A stretch of DNA of 34,876 bases from JAAZNO01 sp012798275 (GTDB lineage: Bacteria > Chloroflexota > Anaerolineae > B4-G1 > SLSP01). Below are positions 1-7,410 of the stretch, in pieces. The translations under genes were made by a program, and so were the position numbers. A model generated the notes under the pieces. It was not told the origin of the DNA, did not search any database, and saw only the letters and a program-made list of their open reading frames with translations. The stretch is from assembly GCA_035347995.1 (NCBI GenBank), contig DAOPQD010000029.1, positions 1 to 34,876 on the forward strand, read 5' to 3'. Each line of letters begins with the position of its first letter. Positions within the stretch are counted from its first letter, which is position 1.

Positions 1-13
1 GCTGAACAGTTAC

Positions 14-56
14 CCTGTGAGCCATAACCCGTGAGCAGCGACGGCGACGGCTCACC
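14..56. repeat. Degenerate copy of the GTGAGC-type intergenic repeat
   Basis: The stretch carries the words TGTGAGCC and CCGTGAGCAG and a GTGAGC (31-36) / GCTCAC (50-55) inverted repeat. These words recur in the better-conserved heptamer elements at 2011-2064 and 4743-4803. It is probably a decayed member of the same intergenic family; no function is visible. Confidence 0.35.
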
Positions 57-71
57 GGTTCGACACGAGCC

Positions 72-91
72 CACCGCGCTGAAGCGCGGTG
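72..91. other. Short perfect stem-loop upstream of the M3 peptidase
   Basis: CACCGCGC (72-79) pairs with GCGCGGTG (84-91) around a TGAA tetraloop. No T-run follows on either side, so it is not a clear terminator. It could be a leader structure of the peptidase gene or the end of an upstream transcript. Apart from this and the repeat at 14-56, nothing else is recognisable in bases 1-182. Confidence 0.4.
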
Positions 92-182
92 TTTGAGGAC
101 GTAGCAGCCCCGGGGTAAGGAATTTCTGATCTGATTCGTGAAATTCGGGTTCATTCGGGGCCATTTTCGAAGGAGGTATGGA

Positions 183-1949
183 ATGGTTTTTGAACCACAG
201 CGTTGGGTTTTGGACGACTTGATGCCCGCACCCGGCTCTCCAGAGGCCGAGGCGCTCCTGCGCCAGATAGAGGCGCAGACCCAAACTCTGGAAGGATGGC
301 GGGAACGGTTGGCGCCTGCCCTTTCCGAGGCCGATTTCACAGAGCTGCTGCAACACTACGAGGCCCTCTACGCCAATCTATCCCGCCTTGGCGGCTATGC
401 CTACCTGTGGTTTTCTGAGGACACCGGCAATCAGGCCGCGATGGCTTTTCGAGCTCAAGCTGATCAACTGCTGGCCGACATCAACAACCGTACGCTGTTC
501 ATCTCCCTGTGGTGGAAGGCGCTCGACGCGGAGAACGCCGCTCGCCTGCTCGAGGTCAGCGGCGACGCCCGCTATTTCCTGGAATGCCTGCGGCTTTTCA
601 CCCCCCACACGCTCTCCGAGGCCGAGGAGCGCATCATCAACATCAAAGACGTGAATGGGGTTCAAGCCCTCAGCACCCTCTACGACATGATCACCACCCG
701 CTTCACGTACCGGCTGGAAGTGGCCGGCGAGGTCAAAGAACTCACGCGCGGGCAGCTGACGGCTTACGTCTACAGCCCCGATCCCGCCCTGCGCGAAGCC
801 GCTTATCAGGAGCTCTACCGCCATTACCGGGAGCACGCGGACGTGCTGGCAGAGGTCTACGCCGCGCGCGCCCGCGATTGGTACGAGGAAAACGTCCGCC
901 TGCGGCACTTCAGCAGCCCCATCAGCGTGCGCAATCTCGGAAACGACATCCCCGATGCGGTGACCGACGTCCTGCTGCGGGTCATTCGCCAGAACGCGCC
1001 GCTGTTCCAGCGCTATTTCCGCTTCAAAGCCGCCGCCCTGGGCCTGCCGCGCCTGCGACGTTACGACATCTATGCGCCCCTGAGCGACGCCGACAAGTCC
1101 TTCCCCTTTGATGACGCCATGCGGATGGTGGATGAGGCCTATCGCGCGTTCTCCCCCACCCTGGCGGATCTGGCGCTGCGCGTTCCCGCCGAGCGACACC
1201 TCGACAGCGAACAGCGCCCCCGCAAGCTGGACGGCGCCTTCTGCTCCAGCATGTTGCCCGGACTGACGCCGTGGGTGCTCACGAGTTATGCCGGCAAGAT
1301 CAACGACGTCTCCACGCTGGCCCACGAATTGGGACATGCAGTCCACGCGCTGATGGCGGCGGAGCATTCCACCTTCACCTTCCACTCCGCGCTGCCAATG
1401 GCGGAGACTGCCTCGGTTTTCGGCGAGATCCTCCTCACCGACAAGCTGCTGCGCGAGGAGACCGATCCCGCCGTGCGCCGCACGCTGCTCAACAATTTCC
1501 TCGCGGATGCCTACGCCACCGTGATGCGACAGGCCTACTTCGTGTTCTTTGAAAATCAGGCGCACGCGATGATCAAAGAAGGAGCCACTGCCGAGGCCCT
1601 GCAGGCGGCCTATCTCGACAACCTGCGCGAGCAATTCGGCGACGCCGTCGAAGTCAGTGACGAGTTCCGCTTTGAATGGCTCAGCATCCCACACATCTAC
1701 CACACACCTTTCTACTGCTATGCCTATTCCTTCGGCCAGCTGCTGGTGCTCGCGCTCTATCGCAAGTACAAGGCCATCGGGCGCGAAGCCTTCGAGCCGC
1801 AGTATCGGCGCATCCTGGCCTACGGCGGCTCTGCCAGCCCGGCGCACATCATCAGCGAAGCGGGCTTCGACATGGCCTCCGAGGAATTCTGGCAGGGCGG
1901 CTTCGAGCTGCTGGCGGAAATGCTCGACGAGCTCGAGCGCCTGGCATAG
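183..1949 (+). CDS. pepF: M3 family oligoendopeptidase F-type zinc metallopeptidase
   Basis: Predicted cytoplasmic zinc peptidase that trims short peptides. The zinc-binding HELGH motif lies at residues 381-385 and the third zinc ligand is probably the Glu of MAETASVFGE near residue 408, the arrangement of family M3. The protein is 588 residues, normal for PepF. An upstream GTG at 138 is in frame, but the ATG at 183 is preceded by AAGGAGG at 170-176 with ideal spacing, so 183 is preferred. No signal peptide is seen. It stands alone, followed by a 140-bp gap holding a heptamer repeat, so it is not obviously part of the metabolic set that follows. A long antisense reading frame across it is a codon-bias shadow. 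Confidence 0.9.
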   Translation: MVFEPQRWVLDDLMPAPGSPEAEALLRQIEAQTQTLEGWRERLAPALSEADFTELLQHYEALYANLSRLGGYAYLWFSEDTGNQAAMAFRAQADQLLADINNRTLFISLWWKALDAENAARLLEVSGDARYFLECLRLFTPHTLSEAEERIINIKDVNGVQALSTLYDMITTRFTYRLEVAGEVKELTRGQLTAYVYSPDPALREAAYQELYRHYREHADVLAEVYAARARDWYEENVRLRHFSSPISVRNLGNDIPDAVTDVLLRVIRQNAPLFQRYFRFKAAALGLPRLRRYDIYAPLSDADKSFPFDDAMRMVDEAYRAFSPTLADLALRVPAERHLDSEQRPRKLDGAFCSSMLPGLTPWVLTSYAGKINDVSTLAHELGHAVHALMAAEHSTFTFHSALPMAETASVFGEILLTDKLLREETDPAVRRTLLNNFLADAYATVMRQAYFVFFENQAHAMIKEGATAEALQAAYLDNLREQFGDAVEVSDEFRFEWLSIPHIYHTPFYCYAYSFGQLLVLALYRKYKAIGREAFEPQYRRILAYGGSASPAHIISEAGFDMASEEFWQGGFELLAEMLDELERLA

Positions 1950-2010
1950 AAGGGTCGCCTGCATCCCACAAGAACGCCATGGGCTGCTGCACGTCCCGCA
2001 AGCATGAAAA

Positions 2011-2090
2011 TGTGAGTCGTGAGTCGTGAGCCGTGACTACGACAACTCTCTACTCACGGCTCACTGATCTCTATTTTCCGAGGAGGAGCG
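2011..2090 (+). repeat. GTGAGTC heptamer repeat with hairpin, forming the leader of the mutase gene
   Basis: Three tandem GTGAGYC-type heptamers lead into an 11-bp inverted repeat, GTGAGCCGTGA (2026-2036) with TCACGGCTCAC (2054-2064). A conserved tail (TCTCTATTTTCCGAGGAG) then ends at the start codon and supplies the ribosome binding site. A nearly identical block precedes the CoA ligase at 4830; the two copies differ mainly by one heptamer. The word CAAGCATGAAAATGTG just upstream (1999-2014) recurs exactly at 34761-34776. Confidence 0.8.
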
Positions 2091-3767
2091 ATGACTGCTG
2101 AAAAGGAAAAATTACAGGCCGAACGACAGCGCTGGCGCGAGGTCACCTACCAAAAAGTGCTCAAACGCTTTCCCGAACGCCGCCCTCAGTTCACGACCCC
2201 TTCGGGGATCCCGGTCGAGCCGGTGTTGACGCCCCTGGACGTCTCCGAGGATTATCTTGCCACCTTGGGTTTCCCCGGCGAATATCCCTTCACCCGGGGC
2301 ATCCAGCCGACCATGTACCGGGGACGCTTCTGGACCATGCGCCAATACGCGGGTTTCGCCACCGCCGAAGAATCTAACGCGCGCTACCGCTATCTGCTGG
2401 AACAGGGACAGACCGGGCTTTCCGTAGCCTTCGATCTCCCCACGCAGCTGGGCTATGACGCCGATGATGACATGGCCCTGGGCGAGGTCGGCAAGGTCGG
2501 CGTCTCCATCAGCTGCCTGGAGGACATGCGCACGCTGTTCCGCGAGATTCCCCTGGAAAAAGTGAGCACCTCCATGACCATCAATGCGCCGGCGGCGGTG
2601 CTGTGGGCCATGTACATCGCCGTCGCTAAAGAGCAGGGGGCGGACATCCGCCAGCTCGACGGCACCATTCAGAACGACATTCTCAAGGAATACGTCGCGC
2701 GCGGCACGTACATTTTCCCGCCGCGACCCTCGATGCGCCTGATCACCGACACGTTTCGCTTCGGCGCCGCCGAGGTTCCCAAATGGAATCCCATCAGCAT
2801 CAGCGGCTATCACATCCGCGAGGCGGGCAGCACGGCGGTGCAGGAGATCGCCTTCACGCTGGCGGACGGCATCGCCTACGTGCAGGCGGCGTTGGAGGCC
2901 GGGCTCGGCGTGGATGCTTTCGCCCCGCGGCTCTCGTTCTTCTTCAACGCGCACAACAACTTCCTGGAAGAAATCGCCAAGTTCCGCGCCGCCCGGCGGA
3001 TGTGGGCGCACATCATGCGCGAGCGCTTCGGCGCGCAGGATCCCAAGTCGTGGATGCTGCGTTTCCACACGCAGACCGCCGGCTCCACACTCACCGCGCA
3101 ACAGCCGATGAACAACGTCGTGCGGGTGACGCTCCAGGCGTTGGCCGCGGTCCTGGGAGGCACCCAGTCGCTGCACACCAACTCCATGGACGAGGCGCTC
3201 TGGCTGCCGACGGAGGAAAGTGTCCGCGTGGCGCTGCGCACGCAGCAGCTCATCGCTTATGAATCCGGCGTCGCCGACGCCGTGGACCCGCTCGCCGGCG
3301 CCTACCAGGTCGAGTCCCTCACCGACGAGATCGAGAAGCGCGCGATGGCCTACATCCAGACCATTGACGAGCTGGGTGGCGCGACGGCGGCCATCGAGCA
3401 GGGGTATCTGCAGGCCGAAATCGCCGATGCCGCCTATCACGCGCAACAGGCAGTGGAAAAGGGCGAGCAAGTCATCGTCGGCGTCAACAAGTTCCAGATT
3501 GAAGAGGAGCGACTGGAGCTGACGCAGCTCCGCGTTGATCCGGCAGTCGAAGCCCAACAGCGCGTGCATCTCGCCAAAGTGCGCGCCGAACGCGACAGCG
3601 CCCGCACTTCCGCCGTGCTCGCGCGCCTCGAAGCCGCGGCGAAAACGCCTGACGCCCCTCTCATGCCGCTGTTCATCGAAGCAGTGGAGGCCGATTGCAC
3701 GCTCGGTGAAATCTGCGGCGTGCTGCGTCGCGTCTGGGGGGAATATCAGCCCAAAGTGGTGTTGTAG
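2091..3767 (+). CDS. mcmA1: Methylmalonyl-CoA mutase, catalytic (large) chain without B12-binding domain
   Basis: Adenosylcobalamin-dependent isomerisation of (R)-methylmalonyl-CoA and succinyl-CoA. The 558 residues cover only the substrate-binding TIM-barrel half and end at the usual GEICGVLRRVWGEY region. The roughly 130-residue cobalamin-binding domain must come from a separate subunit, which is not in this window. Specificity positions can be read by alignment from memory to the Propionibacterium enzyme. The MRQYAGF tyrosine (residue 86, Tyr89 equivalent) and the VARGTY arginine (residue 204, Arg207 equivalent) are both present, as is the SGYH histidine (241). This favours methylmalonyl-CoA over isobutyryl-CoA or 2-hydroxyisobutyryl-CoA, where Tyr and Arg are replaced. 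Its leader is shared with the CoA ligase at 4830. A strong terminator follows. Confidence 0.88.
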   Translation: MTAEKEKLQAERQRWREVTYQKVLKRFPERRPQFTTPSGIPVEPVLTPLDVSEDYLATLGFPGEYPFTRGIQPTMYRGRFWTMRQYAGFATAEESNARYRYLLEQGQTGLSVAFDLPTQLGYDADDDMALGEVGKVGVSISCLEDMRTLFREIPLEKVSTSMTINAPAAVLWAMYIAVAKEQGADIRQLDGTIQNDILKEYVARGTYIFPPRPSMRLITDTFRFGAAEVPKWNPISISGYHIREAGSTAVQEIAFTLADGIAYVQAALEAGLGVDAFAPRLSFFFNAHNNFLEEIAKFRAARRMWAHIMRERFGAQDPKSWMLRFHTQTAGSTLTAQQPMNNVVRVTLQALAAVLGGTQSLHTNSMDEALWLPTEESVRVALRTQQLIAYESGVADAVDPLAGAYQVESLTDEIEKRAMAYIQTIDELGGATAAIEQGYLQAEIADAAYHAQQAVEKGEQVIVGVNKFQIEEERLELTQLRVDPAVEAQQRVHLAKVRAERDSARTSAVLARLEAAAKTPDAPLMPLFIEAVEADCTLGEICGVLRRVWGEYQPKVVL

Positions 3768-3782
3768 CTCGGGGAATCGGTC

Positions 3783-3818
3783 ACGCAGCGTGAGAGGCAG
3801 CTCTCACGCTGCGTCGTT
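3783..3818 (+). terminator. Rho-independent terminator of the mutase gene
   Basis: ACGCAGCGTGAGA (3783-3795) pairs perfectly with TCTCACGCTGCGT (3802-3814) around a 6-nt loop, followed by CGTTTTG. It separates the mutase from the toxin-antitoxin promoter immediately downstream. Confidence 0.8.
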
Positions 3819-3822
3819 TTGA

Positions 3823-3851
3823 TTGACAGGGGCGCGATTCGCCGGTATACT
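3823..3851 (+). promoter_or_regulatory. Sigma-70 promoter of the toxin-antitoxin operon
   Basis: TTGACA (3823-3828) and TATACT (3846-3851) are separated by exactly 17 bp. This is a near-consensus housekeeping promoter starting right after the upstream terminator. Confidence 0.85.
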
Positions 3852-3853
3852 AT

Positions 3854-3877
3854 GATTGATCAATTGATTGATCAATC
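3854..3877. promoter_or_regulatory. Twin-palindrome operator of the toxin-antitoxin operon
   Basis: Two copies of the perfect 10-bp palindrome ATTGATCAAT (3855-3864 and 3867-3876) sit 12 bp centre to centre, about one helical turn apart. They lie directly downstream of the -10 box and before the ribosome binding site. Type II antitoxins of the Phd/YefM type usually repress their own promoter through such paired palindromes, so autoregulation is inferred. Confidence 0.75.
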
Positions 3878-3912
3878 GCGACAGGCCGGGGGTTGCCCCC
3901 AGGAGGTGCGCC

Positions 3913-4233
3913 ATGGAGAAGAAAATCAGCGCCACGGAAGCCCGCATCCATTTCGGCGCGCTCATCCGCAAAGTCAAAGAGGAGCAGCAGCCCTACATCG
4001 TCGAGCGCGACGGCGAGCCCTACGTGGTGTTGCTTTCCGCCGAAGCCTACGCACGGCTGACTCTCCCCCAGACGGGGCAAGCCTGGGATTACCCCATGCG
4101 GCTCGCCGCAGAATCCAGGCGGCGCGTGCGTGAGGAACTGCAAGGGCAGGTCTTGCCCCCCCTCGATGAAACCATCCGCGAGATGAGAGAGGAACGCGAT
4201 GCCCAACTCGACGAAGCGCTTGACGTGCCTTGA
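3913..4233 (+). CDS. Phd/YefM-type antitoxin
   Basis: A 106-residue DNA-binding antitoxin. The N-terminal part (KISATEARIHFGALIRKV, then YIVERDGEPYVVLLSAEAYARL) is the classic Phd/YefM fold, with ATEAR-F---I at the start and a 'G-P-VVL' beta hairpin. The C-terminal third (residues about 65-106) is charged and would wrap the toxin. The start is the ATG at 3913, preceded by AGGAGGTGCGCC; an earlier in-frame codon at 3868 would run through the operator and is rejected. It overlaps the toxin gene by 35 bp, ensuring coupled translation. It probably represses the operon through the twin palindromes. Confidence 0.88.
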   Translation: MEKKISATEARIHFGALIRKVKEEQQPYIVERDGEPYVVLLSAEAYARLTLPQTGQAWDYPMRLAAESRRRVREELQGQVLPPLDETIREMREERDAQLDEALDVP

Positions 4234-4636
4234 CAACAGTGTGGTCATTCCTTTCCTGATAGAGCACCCCCTGAGTCGCCCGACGCAAGCGCTGTGGGAC
4301 CTGTGGCGGCAAGAGCAACGGCAACTCATCGCTCCCTTCTTGCTGCGTTATGAAGTGACCAATGTGCTGTACAGGTATTACGCCAAAGGATGGCTCAGCC
4401 AGGAGACGGCGCTTTTTGCCCTGCAATCGGCCTTCACGTTGCCGATCACCTTTTATCAGGATGAGCTGTTACACCAGCAAGCCTGCGTCATTGCGGACAG
4501 ATTTGCCCTCCCCGCGGCTTATGACGCGCATTATCTGGCGCTCGCTCAGCGCTTCGACGCCGATTTCTGGACGGCGGATCGGCGCCTGTTCCTCGCCGTT
4601 CACGAAAGCCTCCCCTGGGTCTACCTCTTGCAATGA
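4199..4636 (+). CDS. vapC: VapC-type PIN-domain ribonuclease toxin
   Basis: A 145-residue PIN-domain protein, predicted Mg2+-dependent RNase neutralised by the preceding antitoxin. The four acidic residues expected in the active site are visible: Asp12 (CLDNSVV), Glu52 (LRYEVTN), Asp109 (AAYDAHYLALA) and Asp127 (FWTADRRL). The ATG at 4199 lies inside the antitoxin gene with AGAGAGGAA just upstream. A Phd-type antitoxin with a PIN toxin is a common mixed VapBC arrangement. The target RNA cannot be predicted from sequence. Confidence 0.87.
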   Translation: MPNSTKRLTCLDNSVVIPFLIEHPLSRPTQALWDLWRQEQRQLIAPFLLRYEVTNVLYRYYAKGWLSQETALFALQSAFTLPITFYQDELLHQQACVIADRFALPAAYDAHYLALAQRFDADFWTADRRLFLAVHESLPWVYLLQ

Positions 4637-4673
4637 AACGTCTGGCTTCCCGCTGAATGTGGCGGATTGTCAC

Positions 4674-4703
4674 TTGCAGGCGCTCCCCAGAAACGGCTAT
4701 AAT
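4674..4703 (+). promoter_or_regulatory. Candidate sigma-70 promoter for the CoA-ligase operon
   Basis: TATAAT (4698-4703) is a perfect -10 box. The best -35 match is TTGCAG (4674-4679) at 18 bp. It lies upstream of the heptamer leader of the gene at 4830 and downstream of the toxin stop codon. Confidence 0.5.
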
Positions 4704-4742
4704 ACCGCTGATAGGCGCCCAAATGGCCGTGACGCGCAAAAA

Positions 4743-4829
4743 TGTGAGTCGTGAGTCGTGAGTTGTGAGCCGTGACTACGACGACTCTCCACTCACGGCT
4801 CACTGATCTCTATTTTCCGAGGAGCAGCT
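4743..4829 (+). repeat. Second GTGAGTC heptamer/hairpin leader, copy of 2011-2090
   Basis: Four tandem GTGAGTC-type heptamers are followed by the same 11-bp stem, GTGAGCCGTGA (4765-4775) with TCACGGCTCAC (4793-4803), and the same TCTCTATTTTCCGAGGAG tail carrying the ribosome binding site. Relative to the copy before the mutase it has one extra heptamer and a few substitutions. Confidence 0.8.
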
Positions 4830-6380
4830 ATGGCCCGACTGCATGAGTATCAAGGAAAACAGCAGCTGGCAAAGGAGGGTGTCCTCACGCCGCATGGCGC
4901 GGCGGCGACGACCCCAGACGCAGCCCGCGCTATCGCCGCCGAGATCGGGCGCCCGGTGATGGTCAAGGCGCAGGTGTGGGTGACCGGCCGTGCGGGCCTC
5001 GGCGCCATCCGCAAAGCGGCGACCCCTGACGAAGCCGCCCTCATCGCCGAAGCGCTGCTCGGTCAGCGGATCAAGAATCTCACCGTGACGGAAGTGCTCG
5101 TCGAAGAGCAGCTCGACATCGCCCGCGAGTTCTACGCCGGCGTCATCGTGGATGACCGCGCGCAGGCGCCGCTGGTGATCTTCTCCAGCGCCGGCGGCAC
5201 CGGCATCGAGGAAATCGCCGTCGCCCATCCCGACAAAGTCGCCCGCACCCATGTGGACATCGAGCGCGGCTTCCTGGATTATCAGGCCCGCGACCTTGTC
5301 CGTCGCACCGGCATCAGCGGCAAGTTGCAGAGTGAGCTGGGGGACCTGCTCGTGCGGCTCTACCAGGTCGCCCGCGGTTGCGAGGCTCGCTCAGCGGAAA
5401 TCAACCCTCTGGTGCTGACCGCAGAGGGGAAACTGGTCGCAGCGGATTGCCGGATCACCGTAGACGATTACGCCGTCTTCCGCCACCCGGAGCTCGGCAT
5501 CGAAATCGCCCGCGAGTACGACCGCCCCCCGACGCCGCTGGAGAAAATTGCCTATGCGGTGGAAGCGCAGGATTATCGCGGCACGTTTTATTTCATCCAG
5601 ATGGCCGAAGGCTTTCAGCGCGGTGAGGGGTACATCGGCTTTCATGGCGCGGGAGGCGGCGGCTCGATGATGAGCATGGATGCGCTGCTGCGCCAGGGCT
5701 TCAAGGTGGCCACTTTCGTGGACACCAGCGGCAACCCGCCCGCGAGCAAGGTCTATCGCGCGGCGAAAATCGTCCTCGCCGTCGGCCCCATAGATGGCTA
5801 TTTCAGCTCCGGCTCCGGCGTCGCCAGCCAGGAGCAATTTTACTCGGCGCGGGGCTTCTTCAAAGCCTTCTTGGAGGCGCAGGTGGAGGTTCCCATCGTC
5901 GTGCGGCTCGGCGGGAACGGCGAGGATCGCGCCGTGGAGATCCTCGAGGGCCTGAACGGCCGCATCCCCGCGCCGGTGGAAGGCTACAAGAAGGATGATT
6001 CCCCCGATTTCTGCGTCCAGCGGCTGGCCACGTTGATCGGCGAGCAGGCGGAAAAGCGAGAAAGCGAGAAAGCGGAAAAGCGAAAAGGTGAAAAGGCGGG
6101 AGAGCGGAGCCGCGAGACGCTCTATACTTTTCCTGGCCCCACCGGCACGGTGACGCTCGATCACGCGCTCTGCGCGACATGCGCCAGCAAGGTCTGCGTC
6201 GAGGCGTGCGCGCGGCACATTCTCGCACTCAATGCCGAGGGCCTGCCTGTGCTCGCCATCACGCCGGAGGAGGCGCAGAAGGGCCGCTGTGTCGAGTGCC
6301 TCGCCTGTGAGGTGGATTGTCTCCTCTACGGCGCAGGGGGCGGACACGTGGACTTGCCGATCGCGGGGCTGGATGCCTGA
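4830..6380 (+). CDS. ATP-grasp acyl-CoA (citryl-CoA-like) synthetase beta subunit fused to an 8-Cys ferredoxin-like domain
   Basis: Residues 1-405 match the succinyl-CoA synthetase beta / ATP-citrate lyase / citryl-CoA synthetase family: N-terminal MARLHEYQGKQQLAKEGV, ATP-grasp region, SAEINPLV metal-binding stretch at 188-195 and a CoA-ligase domain with GFHGAGGGGSMMS near 270-282. Residues 406-430 are a highly charged Lys/Glu/Arg linker. Residues 448-497 hold CxxCxxxxCxxxC (448, 451, 456, 460) and CxxCxxCxxxC (487, 490, 493, 497), the pattern of two [4Fe-4S] clusters. The family is normally 380-400 residues without Fe-S clusters, so the tail is an unusual fusion. With the alpha subunit 12 bp downstream and a citryl-CoA lyase-like gene next, citrate is the favoured substrate. 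Malate, 2-methylcitrate or succinate remain possible. Confidence 0.8.
   Translation: MARLHEYQGKQQLAKEGVLTPHGAAATTPDAARAIAAEIGRPVMVKAQVWVTGRAGLGAIRKAATPDEAALIAEALLGQRIKNLTVTEVLVEEQLDIAREFYAGVIVDDRAQAPLVIFSSAGGTGIEEIAVAHPDKVARTHVDIERGFLDYQARDLVRRTGISGKLQSELGDLLVRLYQVARGCEARSAEINPLVLTAEGKLVAADCRITVDDYAVFRHPELGIEIAREYDRPPTPLEKIAYAVEAQDYRGTFYFIQMAEGFQRGEGYIGFHGAGGGGSMMSMDALLRQGFKVATFVDTSGNPPASKVYRAAKIVLAVGPIDGYFSSGSGVASQEQFYSARGFFKAFLEAQVEVPIVVRLGGNGEDRAVEILEGLNGRIPAPVEGYKKDDSPDFCVQRLATLIGEQAEKRESEKAEKRKGEKAGERSRETLYTFPGPTGTVTLDHALCATCASKVCVEACARHILALNAEGLPVLAITPEEAQKGRCVECLACEVDCLLYGAGGGHVDLPIAGLDA
6046..6117 (+). repeat. GCGAAAAGG-type repeat inside the coding sequence
   Basis: A purine-rich run of AAAGCGAGAAAGCGGAAAAG-like words encodes the charged interdomain linker (residues about 406-430) of the CoA ligase fusion. 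The same words form a non-coding array at 13259-13305. It looks like an intergenic repeat that has been accommodated in frame. Confidence 0.65.
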
Positions 6381-6392
6381 GGGAGAGACTTT

Positions 6393-7295
6393 ATGGCCAT
6401 TCTCATTGATCAAAACAAACGAGTCCTCGTGCAGGGCATCACCGGCCGGGAAGGGATGGCCCGCGCGAAATTGATGACGGAATACGGCACTCAGGTTGTG
6501 GCCGGGGTGACTCCCGGACGCGGCGGCGAGCGCGTCGAAGGCGTCCCCGTCTACGATACGGTGTTGGAGGCCTGGGAGCAGGTCGGCCCCCTGGACGTGA
6601 GCGTGCTCTTCATTCCCGCGCCGTTGGTGAAAAGCGCGGCGCTCGAAGCCATTGACGCCGGCGTCAAGTTGCTCGTCATTGTGCCGGATCGCGTGCCAAT
6701 CTATGACGTGTTGAGCATCGCCGCGCGCGCCCAGGCAGTCGGGGCGCGCTTCATCGGCCCGAATACGCTGGGGGTGCTCAGCCCCGGCAAAGCCGTGCTG
6801 GGCATGATGGGCGGACGCGCTTCTGCCGCCAAATCGTGGTTCATCCCCGGCCCGGTGGGAATTTCCTCCCGCAGCGGCGGCATCACCTCCTCCATGGCCT
6901 ATTATCTCGCGCGCGAGGGCATCGGCGCGACGACGCTCGTCCATGTAGGGGGGGATGCGGTGGTGGGCATGCCCCATCCCGAGGTGCTGCTGGAATTCGA
7001 ACGCGACCCCGAGACGCAGGTCGTGGTGATGTTCGGCGAGATCGGCACCAGCCAGGAGGAACGGGCCGCCGATCTCATCGAGGCGGGCGCGTTCACCAAG
7101 CCGTTGATCGCCTGCATCGGCGGGAAGGCAGCGCGACAGGGCACGCGCTTCTCCCATGCCGGCGCCATCGTCGAGGGCGGACGCGGCACCTATGAGGGCA
7201 AGGTCGAACGGCTACGAGAGGTCGGCGCGACGGTGGTGGACTCCTTCATGGACCTGCCGGCGGCGACGAAGGCGGTGTTAGCGAAGATGGGATGA
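6393..7295 (+). CDS. Acyl-CoA (citryl-CoA-like) synthetase alpha subunit
   Basis: A 300-residue CoA-binding and phospho-histidine subunit of an NDP-forming CoA ligase. The N-terminal Rossmann CoA-binding domain shows VLVQGITGREG (11-21) and GVTPGRGGE. IGPNTLGVLSPG is near 121-132. The active-site histidine is His255 in SHAGAIVEGGRGT, phosphorylated during catalysis in this family. It forms the partner of the ATP-grasp protein 12 bp upstream. The SRSGG loop at 159-163 matches the nucleotide-loop region of succinyl-CoA synthetase alpha. Substrate cannot be fixed from motifs; the downstream lyase argues for a citryl-CoA-type product. Confidence 0.87.
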   Translation: MAILIDQNKRVLVQGITGREGMARAKLMTEYGTQVVAGVTPGRGGERVEGVPVYDTVLEAWEQVGPLDVSVLFIPAPLVKSAALEAIDAGVKLLVIVPDRVPIYDVLSIAARAQAVGARFIGPNTLGVLSPGKAVLGMMGGRASAAKSWFIPGPVGISSRSGGITSSMAYYLAREGIGATTLVHVGGDAVVGMPHPEVLLEFERDPETQVVVMFGEIGTSQEERAADLIEAGAFTKPLIACIGGKAARQGTRFSHAGAIVEGGRGTYEGKVERLREVGATVVDSFMDLPAATKAVLAKMG

Positions 7296-7410
7296 GAAGG
7301 GGGAATTGCGAGTTGGAACTCGAAGCTCGAATTCACGGAACAAAAATTTCCGACGGGTCAAAATCCCCTGCGTTCTCAGTGGTGAGAAAAAATCTCTAGC
7401 GGGAGGAAGT

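Noticed and set aside
378..1964. Long antisense reading frame opposite the M3 peptidase
   Set aside because: It is a mirror of GC-rich codon use; it encodes no recognisable domain, while the + strand gene has a zinc motif and a ribosome binding site. The same applies to antisense frames at 2112-3569, 5391-7157, 8894-10108 and 13379-14314.
7306..7410. Upstream extension of the citryl-CoA lyase-like gene
   Set aside because: The extra 35 residues do not resemble the family, and the ATG at 7411 has a good ribosome binding site.
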